Source of the DNA: Chrysophaeum taylorii | Lineage: Eukaryota; Sar; Pelagophyceae; Pelagomonadales; Pelagomonadaceae | Assembly (NCBI GenBank): GCA_029834535.1 | Contig: JAQMWT010000036.1 | Coordinates: 1-64,000, forward strand | Direction of reading: 5' to 3' | Length of the DNA stretch: 64,000 nt | In this document: positions 33,670-44,983 of the stretch, one piece after another | Layout: each line of letters opens with the position of its first letter | Numbering within the stretch: position 1 is the first letter of the stretch | Made by a program: the position numbers and the translations under genes | Notes under the pieces: generated by a model | What the model saw: the letters and a program-made list of their open reading frames with translations, nothing else | Told to the model about the DNA's origin: nothing | Database searches by the model: none

Positions 33670-34173
33670 TCAGGTCGTAAACTCGCTGACGAGATCTTCT
33701 TGCTTCTGCTCTAGGACGGCCAGTCTTTTCCGGTCGCCGTCTCGCCGCACCGTGTCACGGCCGCGATGCTCTTCTTCTTGCTCCTTATTGTACTGCTCAA
33801 AGCTCAGATTCTGTGTGTGAGCCTGATTGCTCGTGGTCTTCTGATGAATCATTTTTGCACGCGGGCCTCGGCGCTTTTCGTAGCGACTGGAGCTATTGTC
33901 CCAGCGGCGCGGTTCGGCTGGCCCTTTCGGGATCTGGCGGTCATCGACCGCCAGATGATCTCGCGCGTCTCGAATGGTCTGCGCGAGGTCGAGGTCGAGA
34001 TCGTGGTCGCGTTCGTAGATGATGAGCTCGGAGTTGGGAGCGAGAGAATCGAAGAGATTGGGCGACCATTTCTCCCTGCCTCGCGTTTCCAAATCGCATT
34101 TTTCTCTCGAGCACGTAGATCCCGCCGGCCGTCTGGGCCTCGAAAGTAGATAGTCGAGTTCCAAACACCCCAA
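33670..34173 (-). CDS. Unrecognised charged coiled-coil-like open frame (right copy)
   Basis: About 167 codons, with no clear ATG at the 5' end. The C-terminal half is strongly charged and helical (FEQYNKEQEEEHRG, then RLAVLEQKQEDLVSEF). In the left arm (3010-3513) an extra A in a run near 3330 separates the two halves into different frames, whereas here they join. No family recognised. Confidence 0.3.
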   Translation of the reverse strand: MGCLELDYLLSRPRRPAGSTCSREKCDLETRGREKWSPNLFDSLAPNSELIIYERDHDLDLDLAQTIRDARDHLAVDDRQIPKGPAEPRRWDNSSSRYEKRRGPRAKMIHQKTTSNQAHTQNLSFEQYNKEQEEEHRGRDTVRRDGDRKRLAVLEQKQEDLVSEFTT

Positions 34174-35420
34174 CCGTCACTGCGCGCAAACGAAAGTCGC
34201 TTGTTCGTTTTCGACGGTGAACTCGTTCTCGATCAACATTCGGGCAGTCGAGTCTTCCGTGTTTTCGATGGTGACGTATTCCTGGTCTTCCTCTTCCGGA
34301 CCGGACCCGGCGTCGTGCGTGATGCTCATACAGAGCGCCCTTTCGGGCCACTCTTATAGCGCGAGGCTTGACATCATTGCCAAAATTTCGCCCTCGCCGC
34401 AGTAGGCGAGCTCGTAGGGCACGTCGGCCCGCTGTGCTGACCTTCGCGCGGTTAGCAACGTCGAAAGCCACACGCCGCTGTCGTTATGGGGTGCGACAAT
34501 GGCGACGACACACTCCACTCGCTGCCGGAGACCGGATCTTCTTTCACAGAGATCGCACATCTCGCCACTTGAGCACTTGTCGTATTCACGCCACACCGAT
34601 GAGTGGAAAAATCGCGCGAGCGGCGAATAACACCCACCTCGGAATCTCACCGAGTGCGCTTCCCTGATCTAGCGGGTGTTCGCGTGCTAGCACAGCGCGC
34701 CGGCGGGGCCGGAATCTTTGGCGGTCACGAAGGAGCGAGCGCCACTTCGCGACCACATTGATTGTGCGATGGGCGCGTCAAGAAATTCCGTGTTGTCGGC
34801 TGAGGGCAAAGCCCTCCATCGGGCAAAGATACCACAGTCTGTGACATTTCCATTCTCCAGTAAGGCCGCAACCACGCCTGTGCAGGTTGCTTTGGAGCCC
34901 TCGAAGGGCCGTTTGAACCCCTCGACGATCCACGCACTTGCGTCCTCAGTTTCGCACCCCACCCCTCTTTTCGCACAATGCCGTTGTCGGCACGGCGCTC
35001 GTATTCATACCCACGGGGTTGCGGAACACGTGGTTGAAATTTGAAATTTAAAATTGAAGCTCTTGGCGTTGTTTCGAACGTCGCGCTGGAAAGTTGAGCT
35101 TCATCTTCTCAGTCTCGGAGGGGTTCGTCTTGAAGCCCGCGGCCTACAGGCCCTCGCGCAAGTTGCCGTAGGTTCCCCCCGGAGCGACGCGGGCGAGTGT
35201 GTTTCGAGTATCGCGATTGCGAGGACTTTGGGGATATGACGAGGTGGGCATGGTGGCGATCGACCGCATTGTCGTAGATATTCACGACGCCGTGGCCAGT
35301 CGGCGTCACACGAATCTGGTGTTCGCCCGTTGACGGGCCCGCGTCGATGAGCGATGCCGGCAAGCCGCATGTGCTAGCGCACCCAACTGTCACACATCTT
35401 GCCCCCCCGGACAACAGCGT

Positions 35421-35841
35421 ATGCGGTATTTTTCCGGGTTGGTGGCCATCACTTCCGGGTGCGCGCCTTCGAACAACTGGGGGGCATTTTTCACGGGTCT
35501 TTGCGCCGGGCTGATCTACGTTGGCTCTTCAATCAAAGGCGCTCATCGAGATCGACGATGTTGTGGATGCCTTCCCCTTCCGCGGCGCGTGCGGTTGTGA
35601 TTCTTCCCCTTCCGCGGCGCGTGCGGTTTCTAGGGCGTCATCGCCGTCACTCTGTTTGTCTCCGAGATCTATTCCTCGCACAGCTATTATTTGGACCGCA
35701 AGGACGACTGCACAGGCGTGTTCTACGGCGGCGACGATGATTCTCTGGGAGCGGCCGTCTGTTTCATCCTCGCCAATATCGCCTGGACATCGTGGAATAA
35801 GTTTCTCTTATCGCCTGGACCTCGTGGAATAAGTTTCTCTT
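35421..35841 (+). pseudogene. Ammonium transporter (AMT/Rh) fragment, right copy
   Basis: Frames give GLVAITSG, NNWGAFFTGLCAGLIYVGSS, KALIEIDDVVDAF and GVIAVTLFVSEIYS, matching the segment of ammonium transporters around transmembrane helices 7 to 10. A frameshift separates YVGSS from the IDDVVDAF block, identical in both arms. A tandem copy of a GC-rich 21 bp phrase (about 35574 and 35607) and of a 30 bp phrase (35779 and 35811) further disrupt it. The first duplication could sit in a small intron, but the frameshift remains. The upstream half of the transporter is absent. Confidence 0.6.
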
Positions 35842-36454
35842 CACTCTCGCAATCTAGCTCACCGTCGGAATCCGCGTCTCGGACCAAGCCGAATAGATCT
35901 GCATTACGAAAGACGGAGGACACGCCGACATCCCACACATTGAAGGCAGTCAGTCACAAGCTACCACGTTTAGATTCCCGCAAGGTCGCGTACGGCTCGC
36001 ATAAATGTACACATGCGGATCCTCGACCGCACTGATCAAAGAAGGGTCGGCGACCATGTTCGTACTCCAACCGGGATCCTTCTACCATCATCCGAATCGA
36101 GCGAAGACCGCCGGGGAGGGTGTATAGCAGAACGCAGCTTAACTCGGCTAACTCGTCTCTAAATCTCGCGCGAGAAGGAACCTGGGTGTTTTTTGCACAC
36201 GAATTATTGGAGTCCCAGCTGTCTTAGACCTCTCAGTGACGGCGCACGGCGTGTCGGTCCAGCAGAGTTATCGTTGGTTTCTCGCTTGGTGTGTCAGTCA
36301 CCCTTGCACCACCAGAGAGGTTCACCAACCTCGGCGGCCAGACTCCTGAAACCTTACCCCAAAGTCTATCCGTTGATTGCTCGTCCTCGAGCCGTTGTCC
36401 TTCAACGAAGCTTCAAACCTCAAGCATCAAGGCAGCCTTGAAGTAGGCGGTGAG

Positions 36455-36949
36455 ATGTATACTTCACGCGGTGACCGAATTCGTAATCCTTCGGCGTACA
36501 CTGCTGCTGGCGGACGAGCCTTCAGTTCGAACGGTTCGGGGATTCGCGATCCGACGGCTTACCAGCGGGCAATCGATGCCTCCGTGCGTCAAAACTCGGA
36601 CTCTCCCGTCTACCTGTACCATTACACTGACCCTGGCTCGGCGGCGAAGATCGAGAATAGTGGCATGATCAAGGCGAGCTCCGACGGCGCCCTTGGTTCT
36701 GGTACCTACCTCACCGCCAAGCCGCCGCGGACGTCGTCAGACCGGCTTATGACTAATAACTACGACGGCGCGGCGTCGACGCGAGACGCGTCCAAAGTTG
36801 ACTCCTATGTTCGCGTCGATGCCGCGCGCGTTCAAGCCGAGAATGGCCGCGCCGCCACTAGCAGGGATGTTTGGAAGGTCGACGGCGACGTAAAACTAGC
36901 CGATGCTGGCGCCAAGATTGGTTCGCGTTCAAACAAGCGCAAGCGCTGA
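36455..36949 (+). CDS. HYD1-type ADP-ribosyltransferase-like protein
   Basis: 164 aa from ATG 36455 (open frame extends further upstream without ATG). The central block VYLYHYTDPGSAAKIENSG, then GALGSGTYLTAKPP, matches the HYD1-signature ADP-ribosyltransferase family known mainly from bacterial polymorphic toxins: an H-Y-T strand, an I..SG.I turn and a G.G.YLT strand. N-terminal to it a motif is repeated twice (RIRNPSAY and GIRDPTAY). The C-terminus is basic (SNKRKR). Target and activity are unknown; a eukaryotic signalling or defence role is possible. Left-arm twin is frameshifted. Confidence 0.6.
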   Translation: MYTSRGDRIRNPSAYTAAGGRAFSSNGSGIRDPTAYQRAIDASVRQNSDSPVYLYHYTDPGSAAKIENSGMIKASSDGALGSGTYLTAKPPRTSSDRLMTNNYDGAASTRDASKVDSYVRVDAARVQAENGRAATSRDVWKVDGDVKLADAGAKIGSRSNKRKR

Positions 36950-37087
36950 GAAAACGAGAGAAAACGAGAAACGCGCGTTTCTCTTGATGTTGCCAGACCA
37001 AAGACCTGGCTGCTACCCTGACAACCAAACACGCGCAGAGGATGTGACGACGACGACGATACGTGCCGATTTCTAATGATGTCCTCC

Positions 37088-37594
37088 TTAGTTTGTTATT
37101 CTCCCTTTCTTCATGGTCAAAGCCTGGGATTTGAAGGCGCGATGATGGCTCGTCGCGCCATATATTTTCGTTTCCTTGTGAAACGATGTCATGACGCCGG
37201 GTGCGGGCGCCTCCTTGGGCTTGCCGTAGGACGAAAACCACTGGTCGAGGTTGGCGACGGCGGGGGGGATGGCCGCGTTGTTGCTCGCCGCCACCGCCTT
37301 TTTCTCGGCGAGCTCGCGGTCGATAGCGTCGATTTCTTGCTGTGTTCTCGCTATCTTTCTCACGAGCGCGCCACATTCTCCGGTCTGGTAGATTCGCTGA
37401 ACGGCGTCGCTGGGCTGGAAATACTCGAAGAAACCCGGGCGTTTTGAGACGGCGACGGCCGCAACCAAGTTCTTGCAGACTCGATCCGAGGTTTGCACAA
37501 GGCCACCTTCTCTGTTGAGCACGTCGTTCAATCTGTCGGAGATCTTCTTCTGCTCCTCGAGCTTCTCGAGCTTGGTCTTGGTCAGGTCGTCCAT
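37088..37594 (-). CDS. Unknown coiled-coil protein
   Basis: 168 aa from ATG 37594, no intron. Starts MDDLTKTKLEKLEEQKKIS, a coiled coil; a second helical segment (KIARTQQEIDAIDRELAEKK) follows a conserved-looking FFEYFQPSDAVQRIYQTGE block. No family recognised with certainty; the layout is like small adaptor or septation-type coiled-coil proteins. Diverges from the aspartic protease with 64 bp between starts. The inverted repeat edge visible in this window (37190) falls inside it. Confidence 0.55.
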   Translation of the reverse strand: MDDLTKTKLEKLEEQKKISDRLNDVLNREGGLVQTSDRVCKNLVAAVAVSKRPGFFEYFQPSDAVQRIYQTGECGALVRKIARTQQEIDAIDRELAEKKAVAASNNAAIPPAVANLDQWFSSYGKPKEAPAPGVMTSFHKETKIYGATSHHRAFKSQALTMKKGRITN

Positions 37595-37658
37595 CGAAAC
37601 GAACAAAGGATATGAGACCGTTCAAGAGACCGTTTGTTTGAGACAACTCGAAGAACCA

Positions 37659-38795
37659 ATGATGATGTTGGTGTTGTTGGCAAGCGTGGCGGTCGCCGAT
37701 GTGTTCCGGATGAAGCTACACAAGATGCCACGGCGGAAGGTCCACATGAAGGCGCGATACGAAATGACCGCGCGCACCAAGGACGGCGACGACACGATCA
37801 TCATCAAGGACTACGAGAACGCACAATACTACGGCGACATTTCCGTCGGCACGCCCGGGCAGTCGATGACGGTGATTTTCGACACGGGATCGTCGAATTT
37901 GTGGGTGCCGAACAAAAAACCGTTCCTATCATCGCATTCGACTTACGATCACTCGGCTTCGAGTACGTACGTCGCGAACGGCACGACGTTCGCCATCGAA
38001 TACGGGAGCGGGCCCGTCTCTGGGTACTACTCGCGCGACGACGTGGAGGTTGGCGACATCACGATCGACGACTATTTGTTCGCCGAAGTGAACGACACCT
38101 CGGGCCTTGGCGCCTCGTATTTCCTGGGCAAGTTTGACGGAATTCTCGGCCTCGCGTGGCCGTCCATCTCCGTGGATAACGTCAAGACACCGCTCCAGGC
38201 CATGGTCGACCAGGACCTCCTGGACGAGAACGTCTTCGCCTTTTCGCTCGGCGACGAAGAGGACGGCGAGCTCGTGCTAGGCGGAGTAGACGAAACGAAG
38301 TACGACGGAGACTTCGCGTACGTTCCTCTCAGCAGCATGACCTATTGGGAAGTCGCGCTCGACGATGTCATAATGAACGACGCCTCCATCACGACCGCGA
38401 CCAAGGCCATCGTCGATTCCGGAACCTCGCTCCTCACCGGCCCTACGTCTGAGGTCAGTTTTTTCTAATTATTTCGTCGTCTGAACCCGTTGGGGCAGGT
38501 CGCCGCCCTCGCTGACTCCCTCGGCGCCAAGGCCGTCGGCAGTACCGGCGAGTACCTCATCAGCTGCAACGCCGACGCCCCCGACCTCTCCTTCAAGCTT
38601 GGGGGGGAGTTGTACACGCTCGCCTTTGAGGACTACATCATCGACGACGAGGGGGAATGTATCCTTGCCATCTTAGGCATGGATATTCCCGAACCCGCCG
38701 GCCCCCTCTGGATCCTCGGCGATGTCTTCATGCGGAAGTTTTATGTCAAGTTTGATTACGATGGCCAGCAGATTGGGATCGCTACGGCCAAGTAA
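37659..38795 (+). CDS. Pepsin-like aspartic protease (cathepsin D type)
   Basis: Two exons, 37659-38453 and 38499-38795, joined by a 45 bp phase-0 intron; 363 aa. Signal peptide MMMLVLLASVAVAD, short basic propeptide, then the pepsin fold with both catalytic aspartates: VIFDTGSSNLWVP and IVDSGTSLLTGP. The NTERMINAL YYGDISVGTPGQ strand and the C-terminal GPLWILGDVFMRKFYVKFD block are typical of family A1. Likely a vacuolar or lysosomal endopeptidase, autoactivated at acid pH. Length is close to cathepsin D without the plant-specific insert. Confidence 0.92.
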
Positions 38796-39474
38796 GAAGC
38801 CCCTTCCCTCCGTTCTTCTCCACTGCGTGCCTCCTTTTATTCTAATATAAACTCAAGAAGCTGACGTCGACGCGGCACAGCCGCCTCTGAGAGTGCTCGC
38901 CCCCCGAACTCCCTTCTTTGCGCACACCCTTACCAACGAACCCCGAATCGAATCGAAATCGCGCGCTCCTTTCACGTAACTCCTGCACATTTCCCACAAT
39001 TTTAGCTCGTCCCATTTCGTCCTATCTGTGGAGAATTCTCTACCCTGGGAGGCGGGCTCGCTCCTACAAGCATATTCTGCGTGCGTGTGTCGAATAAGCT
39101 GCTTTGTGTCAAAGAACGGCCACTTAATTCAAATACGTTTCCGCACACCATTGCGCCCACCACACCGCACTCCGGCAGTCGAGGGACTCACTCTATAAAA
39201 AGCACAGCCCTACTGTTAAGCCGGGGAGGCCACACTAATAAGCCAAATATTTTAACGGGCTTCTTTCTGCGTGAACGAAAGGTGGTGGTGGTGGTGGTGG
39301 CGTTGACCATATAAGGTGACTGATAAGGTGACTGACCCATATGTGGTTGTCGCATCGCGTTCTTTCCCTTCATCATAATTACGGCAGCTGCAAGTCGCGC
39401 GCGCGCGCTCGCCCTTGCGTGCCCCTCGGGATTAGATACCAATCGTCGTCGTCGTCGTCGAGCACGGTCCGTCG
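38796..39474. other. Intergenic
   Basis: About 680 bp with no supported gene. Contains a GGT-repeat tract near 39281-39300 and a repeated TAAGGTGACTGA phrase (39313 and 39326). Sits between the convergent protease and SNF2 gene ends. Confidence 0.6.
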
Positions 39475-42248
39475 TCAAGCTTCAGTAGCCACGCGGTCGT
39501 GGTGGTGGTGGTCGTCGTCGATATTATTGCCGGTGGGTCCCCGACAGAAGACGGTACGGTAGTCGTCAAGGGCACCAATTTTTTCAGTCTCGGCAAGGAG
39601 CTCGCGACTTGGCCGATCATCATCCGCGACGCACTCGTGGACAGTGGCGATCCATTGGTCCCCAAGATTGCTGACGACTTCGCGTAGAACGTCCTACGAA
39701 GAAGTAAAAATAGGGATCTCCCGCTGTCGGCACAAAAAACGCTTACATCTTGGACGTCATTCGAGTGCGACGTCGAGCCGTCCAACCTGTCGAAGACGAG
39801 CGCCAAAGACTGTCGACCGGCAGCTTCGCGGGGAGTGCCAACGTCGGCAACTTCGCGAACGAGAAGCTCCTTGCGCCGTTGCTGGCGCAGCACCCGAGCT
39901 TCCATCGTGCCCTTGGGGCCGAGGAGGCGGTAGACGTGGACGGGGCGTTTCTGGCCAAAGCGGTGCGCGCGACACAGCGCCTGCTGGTCAAAGCACGGGT
40001 TCCAGCTCACGTCGAAGCTGCGCGCGGGGTTACCGAGGTCGGCGGCAGACCACACTTACAGTAGGACGCGCGACGCGCCGACGAGGTTGATCCCTTCCCC
40101 GCCGGCCTTGATGGACACGAGGAGGACGTCGCAGGGGTCGGGGTCGCCGGCGTTAGTCGCCTTGGCGGTCTTCTTCTTAGATCGCGGCGCAAACGACCGA
40201 CGCTTGGGCGCCGAGGCGTCGACGGTGGTGGCGGTGGTGTCACTCCCCGACGACGAGGACGTCGTAAAGCGGTTCTCGCCGTTGAAGCGGTCGACGATCT
40301 CGCCGCGGCGCGACGCGGCCGTCGAACCGTCGATTCGCCGGAAACGGACCGGTTTGGTCTTCCACTCGCACTTGTTTCGCGAGTCGATGAGTCTCTCGAG
40401 GACGTCCAAGGTGCCGAGCGTTTGCGTGAATAGGATCGCGCGCTCGCCCCGGGCGGCGATGGCACCGAGAAGCGCGAGCGCCACCGCCGCCTTACCCGAT
40501 CCGCATCGTCCGTCGATCTGGCCGACGACGTATCCAGAGCCAACATCATCCGTGGCATCGACGACGGGGCGCAACACGGGCTGGGCCCAAATCGAGAGGT
40601 CACCCATGGTTGCGAAGACGTCGATGTCGAGCCGATCATCGTCGTCGCGCTCGTCGTACCCCGCGGCCTTGGCGCGCGCGACCGACGACAGCACCCGAGA
40701 CGCGAGCTTTTTGCGCATCTTGTCGCGGCGTGCATCGTCGCGCGCTCGGCGCTCCTCTCGCGCGCGTCGCCGCGACTCGACAATCTCTGGCGCGAGCCAG
40801 CCGTCGCTCGTCCCCACATCGTCGTCGAATTTTTCGTCGTCGCGTCCGACGTCAAACAGCCGTTCCTCCTCGGCGAGCGCGTTGTGGACGATGTCGGGGT
40901 GGTTCGCGATGGCGAGCGCCGTGTGATAGGACGCGAGTTCGCCGAGCGTCGAGTCCTCGCGCCCTTCCGCTTTATCAAATGCGTCGTACAGAGTGCGCTG
41001 CGTCGCGCTCAGCTCGCAGTGGACGAGCCAGTCGCGGCGCGGCGGGAGATCAGAGCCGAACTCGTCGATGCCGCGGCGGAGCACGACGTCCCGGAGCGCC
41101 TCCTGGAGCGCGTACGCGCGTTGGAGTGCGGTCTTGGTGGTGTCGCTGGCCTCGAGCGGTGCCGCGCCGTCGTGGTCGTCGAGGCGCGTCGCGAACGCCG
41201 ACGATGTCGTGGCTTCGTGGGCGGCCTCGATGTAGGACGAGATCGGGCGCTCGAAGTACGTCTTGAAGGTTTCGTACGCGCCGAGCGCCCCTCGCCTCGC
41301 GAAGTCGATCAGCGCGTAGTACTCGTCGAGTCGATTTTGTATCGGGTAGCCCGACGCGAGGACGCGGCGCGGCGTCTTGATGCGCGCGAGCGCCCTGTAG
41401 AGCTGCGATTTGGGATCTTTCAATCGGTGCGCTTCGTCGAGCACCGCGAGCCCGGGCCCCGGATCGCAGAGCGCCTCGACGACCGCGGCGTTGCCGGCGG
41501 CCGATGCACTCTTGTCGCACGACATAACGAGCTGACGGAACATCTCGTAGCCGACGAGGAGCGTCCCGCCCTCGTCTTGCCATTGCGCGAGCGAATCCGC
41601 CCGGACCTTTCGCGTCGCCGACGTCGGCAAACACCGAGCCCGCACGAGCCGGTCGCCCGGCAACCACCGAGCTATCTCGGAGACCCAGTTCGGCAGCACG
41701 AATGCCGGCGCGATGACGATCGCCGTATTCGTTTTTTTACCTTCCCCAAAGTACGCCGCCAACACCGAGATCAGCTGGAGCGTCTTGCCGAGTCCCTGAA
41801 CAGCGAGCGCGTCAAACCTCCTAAAACAATCGCGTCACGTACGCACCATCTGGTCGGCTAGTAAGCACCCTCGCGGCTGCGTCGGGTGGAGCGCCCGCGC
41901 CCACATAAAGCGCACGCCCTCGATCTGATGGGGCTTGAGCACGCGCGAGAGAGCGGCGTCGAGATGCCGCTGCTCGTCCGCGCGCGTCTCGTCGGGGTTG
42001 AGCGCCACCCGGATTTCCTCCTCCTCCTCCTCCTCCTCCTCCCCCGCGTTCGACGGCGTCACCGGAAGGGTAGCAGTCGCCGCCACCCAGTCGCTCGTGG
42101 CAACGTCGTCGGCGCACAAACAAGGAATGAGGCCGCACGTGCACGCCTGTCGCTTGCGCTTGGCACCAATCAGCATCTCCCAGGCGGCGGACGACGCCTG
42201 CATCTCCTCGGCGTCGTCGTCGTCGTCGTCGTCTTCATCGTCCTCCAT
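39475..42248 (-). CDS. SNF2-family chromatin remodeller, ATRX/RAD54-like
   Basis: Four exons: 42248-41847, 41795-40060, 40017-39747, 39693-39475; introns 51, 42 and 53 bp; 875 aa. Start uncertain: the frame is open to 42353 but the first ATG is at 42248. Helicase motifs: Q-like LKPHQIEGVRFMW, Walker A DQMGLGKT spanning the first splice junction, VGYEMFRQLV, DEAH in VLDEAHRLKD, SGYPIQNRLDEYY, and C-terminal SIKAGGEGINL plus CRAHRFGQKRPVHVYRLL. The GYEMFR and SGYPIQNRLDEYYALIDF..RGALG..E.FKTYFERPI blocks are those of the ATRX/RAD54 branch. The N-terminus is acidic with a CTCGLIPCLC cysteine cluster. Nuclear ATP-dependent DNA translocase. Confidence 0.87.
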
Positions 42249-42497
42249 CAACACGACCGCGTCTCTTCCGCCGCCGCCGCCGCCGCAAGGAGCAGAAGAA
42301 GAAGAAGAAGAAGAAGACTTTTCGTCGTCGCCGCAATCGCCCGTCCTATCCAAGTTCCGTTAAGCCTCGGAAGCCCACAAGATTCAACGGCCACGTCACT
42401 CACTTACGTGGTTCGCCAACATCAACAACGACGCGACGATGATAACGAGTCTGCCGACGACATCGACGCCGAGGTGGTGATAACAGCAGCTTTTTCA

Positions 42498-44668
42498 ATG
42501 CGCGTACTGCTTGCGACGACGATGTTTTCGACGCTGATGCGCGTTGCGTCGGGTTTCGCGCCGTCGCCGTCGCTGCACGCCCACGTGGCGCGACGCGGTC
42601 TGCGATCAAGCGGCATCCGCATGGCTGTCGCGACGTTGGATAACCTGCGCAACGTGGCTATCATCGCTCACGTTGACCACGGAAAAACGACACTCGTGGA
42701 CGCGTTGCTGAAGGAGGCGGACGTGTTCCGAGCGAACGAGGAGGTGCAGGAGCGGGTGATGGACTCCAATGATCTGGAGCGCGAACGCGGGATCACCATC
42801 CTGGCGAAGAACGCGGCCGTCGAGTACAAGGGTGTCAAGATTAATATCGTCGACACGCCGGGCCACGCGGACTTTGGGGGCGAGGTCGAGCGCATCCTCA
42901 ACATGGTCGACGGCGTGTTGCTCGTGGTCGATTCGGTCGAAGGACCCAAGCCCCAGACTCGATTCGTGCTGAAAAAAGCCCTCGAGCTCGGGCTCAAGGC
43001 GGTCGTCGTCGTCAACAAGATCGATCGCCCGCAGGCGCGGCCGGATTGGGTCGTGGATCAGACGTTTGATTTGTTCGTCGAGCTCGACGCGTCGGACGAG
43101 CAGACCGACTTCAACATCGTGTACGCGAGCGCGATCAACGGCCAGTCGGGCCTCGAACCCCAGAGTCTCGATGACTCGATGGTCCACATCCTCGACGCGG
43201 TCATCGAATCAGTCCCCGCGCCGGAGTTCGACGCCGACGGACCTGCGCAACTCCTCGTCGCCAACGTCGACTTCGACGACTTCAAGGGGAAGCTCGGGAT
43301 CGGGCGCGTCCGGAGCGGCAAGCTCCGCGCCAACGACGGCGGCTCGTTTGGCGCCATGATGGGACCCGACGACGCGATGCGTTCGATCAAGATCAACGAC
43401 CTCTTTGTCTACGATAATTTGGGCCGCAAGCCGGTCGACGAGGCCGCGGCCGGCGAGATCGTCTTGTTCTCGGGCGTCGGCGACATCCAGATTGGCGAGA
43501 CCGTCGTCTCCAAAAACGACCCCAAGCCTATGGCTCCGCTCCAAGTCGAGGAACCGACGGTCGGTGATTTGTCGTGATCGTCCAACGCGATCGCAGGTGA
43601 GCATGTCGTTCGGCGTCAACAAATCGCCGCTCGCGGGTCGCGAGGGCGACAAGCTCACGAGTCGCATCATCAAAGACCGTCTCACAAAGGAGCTGGACCG
43701 CAACGTCGCCTTGGTTGTCGAGGACGGCGGCTCCGACGCCTTTAAGGTTTCGGGCCGCGGCCCGCTCCATCTCACCGTCCTGATCGAGACGATGCGACGC
43801 GAGGGTTTCGAGCTCGAAGTCGGCCCGCCCGAAGTCATCGTCAAGGACGTCGTGAGTTGTCGTTTCCAAGCCGGGCGCACCCCGACCAACGCAGGATGGG
43901 GTCAAATCCGAGCCCTTCGATATGATCGAAATCCAAGTCCCCGACGAGTTCTCCTCGAACGTCGTCGACCTCCTAAACCGACGCAAGGGCGAGATGCAGG
44001 ACATGGGCAAGACCGACGTCGGCGATTTTACCTACGTCAAGTACCTCTTGCCTACCCGCGGCACCATCGGCCTGCGCACCCAGCTCCTCTCCGGTGCGCG
44101 AACCAACCACCTCTCGCGTCGTTTTTACGCGTCCGCGTAGCCACGCGCGGCATGGCCATCATCGACTCCAACTTCGACTCGTATCGCCCGTACTCCGGCG
44201 CCATCGACTCGCGCGAAAAAGGTTCTTTGCTGGCCTTTGAGAACGGCGAAGCGACCTCCCACGGCCTCCTCGGGGCGCAAGACCGCGGCCAGCTCTTCGC
44301 CTCGCCCAAGACCTCCGTCTACAAGGATATGGTGCGTCGTCGGACCTCTTCCTCTTCGAATGCTCGATACCTCTAATCTACAGATTGTCGGAGTCCACCA
44401 GCGCCCTGGCGATCTCCGGTACGTGCTCTTTCCTTGTTCCTTCCAAAAAATTCGCGCGTTGCGTAGGGTCAACGTCTGCAAGCAGAAGCAACTCACCAAC
44501 ATGCGCTCGGCGACAAAGGGCATCGTCGAGGGCCTCTCCCCCCCCCTCGAACTCACGCTCGACGGCGCCGTCGAGTACATTGCCCAAGATGAGGTCGTCG
44601 AGGTCACCCCGCAGTCAATTCGGATGGCCAAGAAGCCTGGGTGGGACAAGAAGGGCAAGAAACAATGA
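42498..44668 (+). CDS. typA: Plastid translational GTPase TypA/BipA
   Basis: Six exons: 42498-43559, 43597-43851, 43895-44093, 44141-44331, 44384-44418, 44467-44668; introns 37-52 bp; 647 aa. Ribosome-associated GTPase. N-terminal signal followed by ASGFAPSPS, the plastid import motif of secondary red plastids. G1 AHVDHGKTT, G2 region ERGITI, G3 DTPGHADF, G4 NKID, then EF-G-like domains and the TypA-specific C-terminal domain (YLLPTRGTIGLRTQLL, VGVHQRPGDLRVNVCKQKQLTNMRSA). Diverges from the SNF2 gene across about 250 bp. Confidence 0.95.
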
Positions 44669-44983
44669 GAAGACGCCATCATCATCGTCATCATCACGGC
44701 GCGTCGTCTGTTTTGTGTGGGGGGGGGGGCTTTCCGTCTCGTTCTCGAGAGCGTGCGGGAGGCCTGTCGGGCGATAGATATATAGTTGGGTAGTAGTACA
44801 GGTAGTAAGCCCCTGGTTACTGAGGAGGATGTGGAACGACGACGACGACGCCGACGTAGTTCACCTTCGCCTCCACGACTCTTAACACAGTACGGGCGCA
44901 GCCGCAAAGTTCTGCTGAGGTACTTCGAGATTTTTTTTTTTTTTTTTCGAGTTGTTGTATTTGAACCAAACCTCATCAGCGCC
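44669..44983. other. Intergenic
   Basis: About 315 bp without a gene; contains a CATCAT run at 44680-44693, a G run at 44719 and a T run at 44931-44947 just upstream of the Rce1 start. Confidence 0.6.

Larger units (their letters stand above)
30794..36454. other. Outer part of right arm, weak coding signal
   Basis: Mirror of 734-6393. Apart from the transporter relic at 35421-35841, only unrecognised frames are seen, the best being 32605-33378 and 33670-34173 (both minus). The dispersed motif TTTAAAGGTCGACAGC lies near 30917. Frames on opposite strands overlap extensively, which is usual for GC-rich DNA and is not evidence for genes. Confidence 0.45.
22880..37190 (-). repeat. Right arm of large inverted repeat
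   Basis: Reverse-complement partner of 1-14280. The inner edge lies inside a complete rhodanese gene and the last visible outer position (37190) lies inside a coiled-coil protein gene, so on this side both flanks run into intact genes. That suggests the right arm keeps the original arrangement and the left arm is the derived copy. Genes in this arm are generally the better preserved ones, except for one frameshift in the hydrolase near 28591. Confidence 0.97.

Noticed and set aside
30794-34400. Integrated virus or Polinton
   Set aside because: No capsid, polymerase B, packaging ATPase or integrase motif could be found in any frame.
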